A DNA stretch of 31,058 nucleotides from a virus: positions 1-31,058 of IMG/VR virus record IMGVR_UViG_3300043570_002332, one strand, 5' to 3'. The notes beneath the pieces were generated by a model, which was given only the letters and a program-made list of their open reading frames with translations, did not search any database and was not told where the DNA came from. Positions 27,244-31,058 of this stretch are shown one piece after another (position 1 is the first letter of the stretch; each line of letters opens with the position of its first letter). The translations under genes and the position numbers were made by a program.

Positions 27244-28056
27244 ATGAAAAAATTAATACTAAAAGAAGAAATATCTAAGATGCGTTCCATGATGGGTTTA
27301 GAAGAAACTGAAATGGATATGTTTGACGATAAAGATATATTAGCACAACTTAAAAAATCAATGAAAACATACATTACTGGTAATAACGGACCAGTAGAGG
27401 TTAAGTTAATTGATAAACGTGAAGGTCATAATGGTGAAGAAAAAACTGTTACTATGGGCCAAGACGAAAGTGGTAATATTAACGTAATGGACATAGATGA
27501 AGCTATAAAAGATAAATTAATGGTTGGGATAGTTTGTACTATTTTAGCCACTGGATTAGTTTCTTGTACAAAAGATACTGGCGGTGTAGGTTACAATTTT
27601 GGGGCTCGTAGAACAACATATGATATCTCTAATCAGCAGAATACAAATAGTAAAATTAAAATATCATCAAATGATTCTGGTGAAAAAACATATGATGTTG
27701 ATTCAGCATCTGGTAATTTAGATAGATTTGCTACTAGCCAAGGTGGTAAATTTAAAAGAGCTATGTCTCCAACAGAAGCAAAGATAATGAACGCTGGAAT
27801 GGCTTATCAAAGCGAAAGAATGGCTAATACAAGTAAACGATTAACTCCTAAAAATCTAGTATATGATTTTGATGCTGAAGATGGAATTATATCAACAGAT
27901 CTTTATAGTACAGAAGTAGCTAATATGGATGATTGTAGAGAGCACCCATTATGGGTTTTAGGTCTTCAATATTTTAAAGATGATGGGGTTGATACAAACG
28001 CTCTTGTTAGAAAAGCTGATCAAGAAGTAGAAAGTGGTATTAAATATACTAAATAA
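27244..28056 (+). CDS. Tagged protein with internal hydrophobic/lipobox-like segment, 270 aa
   Basis: The N terminus MKKLILKEEISKMRSMMGLEE carries the tag with an L-E-E end. Residues ~92-108 are a hydrophobic stretch, LMVGIVCTILATGLVSC, ending in a lipobox-like L-V-S-C with Cys108. That is unusual this far from the N terminus. The C-terminal half is Asp/Ser/Asn-rich without a known motif. The tag DNA is identical over 35 bases to that of the next gene. The protein may be packaged and reach a host membrane after injection; this is inference. Confidence 0.78.
   Translation: MKKLILKEEISKMRSMMGLEETEMDMFDDKDILAQLKKSMKTYITGNNGPVEVKLIDKREGHNGEEKTVTMGQDESGNINVMDIDEAIKDKLMVGIVCTILATGLVSCTKDTGGVGYNFGARRTTYDISNQQNTNSKIKISSNDSGEKTYDVDSASGNLDRFATSQGGKFKRAMSPTEAKIMNAGMAYQSERMANTSKRLTPKNLVYDFDAEDGIISTDLYSTEVANMDDCREHPLWVLGLQYFKDDGVDTNALVRKADQEVESGIKYTK
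27265..27299 (+). repeat. 35-base identical repeat encoding the tag, copy 1
   Basis: Identical to 28088-28122 although the rest of the two genes differs. Confidence 0.9.
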
Positions 28057-28066
28057 ATTATTTTAA

Positions 28067-28987
28067 ATGAAAAAACCAATATTAACAGAAGAAATATCTA
28101 AGATGCGTTCCATGATGGGTTTGAATGAAGACCAACTGGATATGTTTACTGGTACAGATGATGAAGCACCCGCTGAGGATTCTAATATTGGTAAAAGGGT
28201 TATGGTATACTATAACCTTCATAAAAAAACATTCTCAATACAATATAAAGGTTTGGTAATAGCACATGCTGACTATGTTAAACTTAATAACGTTGAGTTT
28301 AGAGTTAGACAAGGTGGTATGGAAAAAGTTAGATCTGAGATGTCAAAGAATGTACATGCATTCGTTATTGGGGATTTGGTTGACTTTAAACCATACCAAT
28401 CAACTGACATACCATCAGCAAGTAGCTCAAAATCAATAACATATGATCCATACAAATATGATACGTTTGTTTATAGAGATACCGAAGAGCCTGTGACCAG
28501 CGCTCGTGAGGTTGAGATGATAAACCAACCTGGTGGAAAGATTTTTCAAATAAACGAAATTACCGCTTCGTTAAACGAAGAGGGTATTTCATACGACCCA
28601 TCAAAGATAGATGAGTTTATTGTTGAGGCAAAAAAAGATATTCAAATGGGTACAGCGTTGATCGAAAAATTTGGATCAGCGGTTGTTAATTCATCTCTAG
28701 TTAGCGTTTTTGAAAACTTGGAAAAAATGAAAGCCGCCCACCAAAAAATGGAAGCAAGTAGAAAATACCTTGAGAGTAAATTTAACAAGTTTTATGACAT
28801 CGTTGAGATGTATGAAGTTGGTGAATACCCAGATAATATTAGAACACTAGATGACTTAGCAAATCAACTTGATAACCACTCTATGACAGTGTATCAGTTA
28901 GCAGACGCTTTTGAGGAGCTTATTAGTATGACTGAAAAAATTAGTCAATATAATGAAGAATTATTTAAAACACAAACAATTAATTAA
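28067..28987 (+). CDS. Tagged conserved phage protein, 306 aa
   Basis: The tag is MKKPILTEEISKMRSMMGLNE. Residues ~41-105 follow the pattern V-M-V-Y-Y-N-L-H-K-K-T-F-S-I...H-A-D-Y-V-K-L...K-N-V-H-A-F-V-I-G-D-L, which I recall from conserved phage proteins of unknown function, often followed by Y-D-P-Y-K-Y-D-T-F-V as here. The C-terminal ~140 residues are a long helical, coiled-coil-like region (FENLEKMKAAHQKMEASRKY...). It starts ten bases after the preceding tagged gene. Confidence 0.78.
   Translation: MKKPILTEEISKMRSMMGLNEDQLDMFTGTDDEAPAEDSNIGKRVMVYYNLHKKTFSIQYKGLVIAHADYVKLNNVEFRVRQGGMEKVRSEMSKNVHAFVIGDLVDFKPYQSTDIPSASSSKSITYDPYKYDTFVYRDTEEPVTSAREVEMINQPGGKIFQINEITASLNEEGISYDPSKIDEFIVEAKKDIQMGTALIEKFGSAVVNSSLVSVFENLEKMKAAHQKMEASRKYLESKFNKFYDIVEMYEVGEYPDNIRTLDDLANQLDNHSMTVYQLADAFEELISMTEKISQYNEELFKTQTIN
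28088..28122 (+). repeat. 35-base identical repeat encoding the tag, copy 2
   Basis: Same 35 bases as at 27265-27299, at an equivalent position after the start codon. Confidence 0.9.
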
Positions 28988-28990
28988 ATC

Positions 28991-29845
28991 ATGGCAACAG
29001 CAAGACCTTTCGCATATAATCCTGGATCACCAATAGCTGGAACAGAACAGCTTGGTGATTTAGCAGTTGGATTTCCAGATTATGGTTTCACAAATGATCC
29101 ACAATTTTGGAACGGACCTGACGAAGAGTTGGGTTATACAATCGCATTACCAGTTTCAGGTAACACACAACCAACACCAATACCTGGTGTAACAGCTTCT
29201 GTTCGTTTTATCAGATCAGGTGCTTTAACAGAAGAATCTTTTCTTGGGTTGGTTAACACACAATTTGGTCAAAATTTTGATTCAGGCGGGGATGCAAAGA
29301 TTTGGTTAGATGGCCAAGGTTACTGGAGCAGCTGGTCTGGTTTTGGTAGTTCAGGATTCCAATGGATGACAATGACTAGTATCGGAAGTTCTTCAGCGGC
29401 TGGGGTGGGTCAAAACGGTATTACCGTTTCTATTACACAAAGCAACGGTGGTATGCAAACAGAGAATCCAGGTATGTACAGCGCTAGCACGTTCCCAGAA
29501 ACATATGGCGTACCAATCACTGGGGATCAGATCCGAAACACCACAACAGGTGTGTTTACAGCAACATTTAGTCAACCTGTTACCGATCCTTTGGTTGCGT
29601 TTGCTAGTGTTGGTAACCCAGGGTTACAGGTTCCAGTTCAAGTATCTGCACCGTTCACACCAATTTTTGGTGTGGATACAACTTATCAAAATGCATCAGG
29701 ACCAACACAATACACTCAATTTACTGGACAAGAAGGATTTAATATTATCCGTATAGATGGCACAGTAACTAGTGTAAGTTTTACTTATACTGTTACAGAA
29801 TACTATTGCACAGTTTGTTTTGGGTTTGTTGATCAAAATCCATAA
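28991..29845 (+). CDS. Fibre-like protein with shared N-terminal domain and beta-sandwich, 284 aa
   Basis: It opens R-P-F-A-Y-N-P-G-S-P-I-A-G-T (5-18), then F-W-N-G-P-D-E-E-L-G-Y. This is a longer version of the N-terminal domain in the other fibre-like proteins, and I recall it from Bacteroidota phage fibres. The C-terminal ~150 residues are a Thr/Ser/Gly-rich beta sandwich (V-F-T-A-T-F-S-Q-P-V-T-D-P-L-V-A-F-A) without LamG features. Probable alternative host-binding module. It starts three bases after the previous gene's stop. Confidence 0.76.
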   Translation: MATARPFAYNPGSPIAGTEQLGDLAVGFPDYGFTNDPQFWNGPDEELGYTIALPVSGNTQPTPIPGVTASVRFIRSGALTEESFLGLVNTQFGQNFDSGGDAKIWLDGQGYWSSWSGFGSSGFQWMTMTSIGSSSAAGVGQNGITVSITQSNGGMQTENPGMYSASTFPETYGVPITGDQIRNTTTGVFTATFSQPVTDPLVAFASVGNPGLQVPVQVSAPFTPIFGVDTTYQNASGPTQYTQFTGQEGFNIIRIDGTVTSVSFTYTVTEYYCTVCFGFVDQNP

Positions 29846-29867
29846 ATAGGTTTTAATTTTTTAAAAG

Positions 29868-31058
29868 ATGGCCAATAAAGTCGTAGCATATAATAGTGGA
29901 ACAGTAACAGCTTATGGTACCAAATATGGTAACCATGAAGTTGGTACGGTTGCTAATGACTATAGGGTGAATACTGGTGGTTTAACTTGGTATAACTCAC
30001 CCACACATAGCAATGATTATGTTATGATTTCCAACTCATATGAGCTTGGGTTTAGCACGCAAGGTAACGCAAAACCTTTATTTTGGGTGGCTAGCAGTGA
30101 TGCTGATTTTTTAGCGATAGTAAACAAATTAAACGACAGACGTGGTATGGCTTTGTTGAATACGGTTGCGGCTGCTGTAATCTGGGTTAACGCTAGTAAC
30201 AAATATTATTTGATTAATACACCAAATCTCGTAACTTCGGGACTTATTATGCAATTAGACGCTAATGAAACCGATAGTTACCCAGGTTCAGGAACAACGG
30301 TATTTAATTTACAAAGTGGTTCGTATAACCATACTTTAACGGGAGCTACATATACCGTGCTTGATGGAATTAAATGTTTTGATTGCACAACAGGAACTAA
30401 AAGAGTTGTCGTGGATGGAACTGGTCCTACCTTACCAACTTCGGGATACACATATATTACTTGGGCAAGAATCATTTCAAGTTCTGCTAATTGGAGATCT
30501 TTACTTAGAACCAACAATAGTGTTCCACTTTTAGTTGAAGTTGCAACTGATAATTTGGGTTACTATGATTCCGTATTCCGAGATTCGGGGTATGATGTTA
30601 CACCAGATGAAGATGTGTGGGTACAATATGCGGTAGTCGGAGATGATACATCAAGTATTTTTTATATTAACGGAACTCAGGTTGGAACGGTTGCTTATGG
30701 TGCGGGTGGAGATACTCATCTAGAATGGGGTAATAATGTCACCGCAGGACAACCATTTGGATACATAGCGAATTTATATTTTTATAATAGGAAATTAACG
30801 TTAGGAGAAATAACACAACAATACAATTATTTGGCCCCAAGATTTGTGGCACCTGTAACAAGTAACCTTAGGTTATATTATGACCCAAGTAATTTATCAA
30901 GTTACCCTGGAACAGGTACGACAATTAATGATTTATCAGGTAATGGTTTGAATGGTACAATGTCCAATATCACATATACATCACCATACTTTACATATAA
31001 TGGTTCTTCATCACAAATAGCAATTGCGGATAATGTATTATTAGAGCCTGGAAGTGGT
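29868..31058 (+). CDS. Fibre-like protein with at least two LamG domains, 3' end outside window
   Basis: Open from the ATG at 29868 to the window edge (397 codons without a stop). Residues ~1-115 match the N-terminal domain of the other fibres (G-G-L-T-W-Y-N, Q-G-N-A-K-P-L-F-W-V-A-S). A first LamG unit starts S-G-L-I-M-Q-L-D-A-N-E-T-D-S-Y-P-G-S-G. A second starts N-L-R-L-Y-Y-D-P-S-N-L-S-S-Y-P-G-T-G near residue 338 and runs off the end. It is longer than its relatives, so multivalent glycan binding is plausible. The gene is on the same strand as the four before it. Confidence 0.8.
   Translation, partial: MANKVVAYNSGTVTAYGTKYGNHEVGTVANDYRVNTGGLTWYNSPTHSNDYVMISNSYELGFSTQGNAKPLFWVASSDADFLAIVNKLNDRRGMALLNTVAAAVIWVNASNKYYLINTPNLVTSGLIMQLDANETDSYPGSGTTVFNLQSGSYNHTLTGATYTVLDGIKCFDCTTGTKRVVVDGTGPTLPTSGYTYITWARIISSSANWRSLLRTNNSVPLLVEVATDNLGYYDSVFRDSGYDVTPDEDVWVQYAVVGDDTSSIFYINGTQVGTVAYGAGGDTHLEWGNNVTAGQPFGYIANLYFYNRKLTLGEITQQYNYLAPRFVAPVTSNLRLYYDPSNLSSYPGTGTTINDLSGNGLNGTMSNITYTSPYFTYNGSSSQIAIADNVLLEPGSG

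Noticed and set aside
1-31058. tRNA genes or insertion sequences
   Set aside because: By eye I found no cloverleaf-like sequence with a TTC-AA arm, no transposase and no terminal inverted repeats with target duplications; a tRNA scan would be decisive.

Overview
The window looks like part of the genome of a large tailed phage infecting a member of the Bacteroidota. The sequence is AT-rich and densely coding. At least 25 promoters have the Bacteroidota form (a TTG element, then a -7 element resembling TAnnTTTG). Leaders are A-rich without Shine-Dalgarno sequences. The right half carries fibre-like LamG proteins and families I recall from T4-like marine phages. No terminase, capsid, portal or polymerase gene lies in the window, so the lineage is inferred from accessory genes.

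Left module (1 to ~14.2 kb): 34 mostly small genes, all on the + strand. Nearly every gene or 2-3 gene operon has its own copy of one promoter (TTGTAAACTTTTTTAT, then GACCTTTG or GATATTTG at a fixed 16-base spacing). Many end in a strong hairpin terminator. Six promoters lie only 4-5 bases before the ATG, which predicts leaderless mRNAs. Most products are unknown. Those I can relate to a family are DUF3846-like, DUF6915-like, DUF6878-like (weak), DUF4314, DUF932, a ParB/Srx-like protein, a zinc-ribbon protein, three proteins with signal peptides (one probably an outer-membrane barrel) and small membrane proteins. This fits an early, host-takeover module read by host-type RNA polymerase.

Junction (14.17-14.74 kb): a 575-base non-coding segment with two perfect DnaA-box matches, C-runs that could form a G-quadruplex on the opposite strand, an imperfect ~47-base direct repeat and two inverted repeats. 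It separates the two modules and is a candidate origin or control region.

Right module (14.7-31.06 kb): genes on both strands with no copy of the left promoter; several transcription units instead have TATTTATA 8-20 bases before the start. A minus-strand operon (18.55 to 15.32 kb) encodes a small protein, a GNAT acetyltransferase fused to a ParB-like domain, a Cys-rich protein, a DUF5872-like/Nudix fusion and a putative ADP-ribosyltransferase. Next come a zinc-ribbon protein, two tagged proteins (one a second ART candidate), a glycosyltransferase, a 2OG-Fe(II) oxygenase, a holin-like protein and a stand-alone class II aminoacyl-tRNA-synthetase-like enzyme. The right end holds LamG fibre-like proteins, three more tagged proteins and another fibre-like protein, ending in a gene cut by the window edge.

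The most interesting signal is a ~15-20 residue motif, roughly L-N-E-x-I-x-K-M-R-x-M-M-G-L-N-E. It occurs in eight otherwise unrelated proteins: at the N terminus in six, between two domains in one and at the extreme C terminus in one. It resembles in design the T4 capsid-targeting sequence that ends in the prohead-protease site (L/I)-x-E. Its carriers include two ART candidates, a Nudix hydrolase and an acetyltransferase. I propose a shared virion-packaging tag that loads a set of injected enzymes, comparable to T4 Alt and the internal proteins. This is inference from sequence pattern only.
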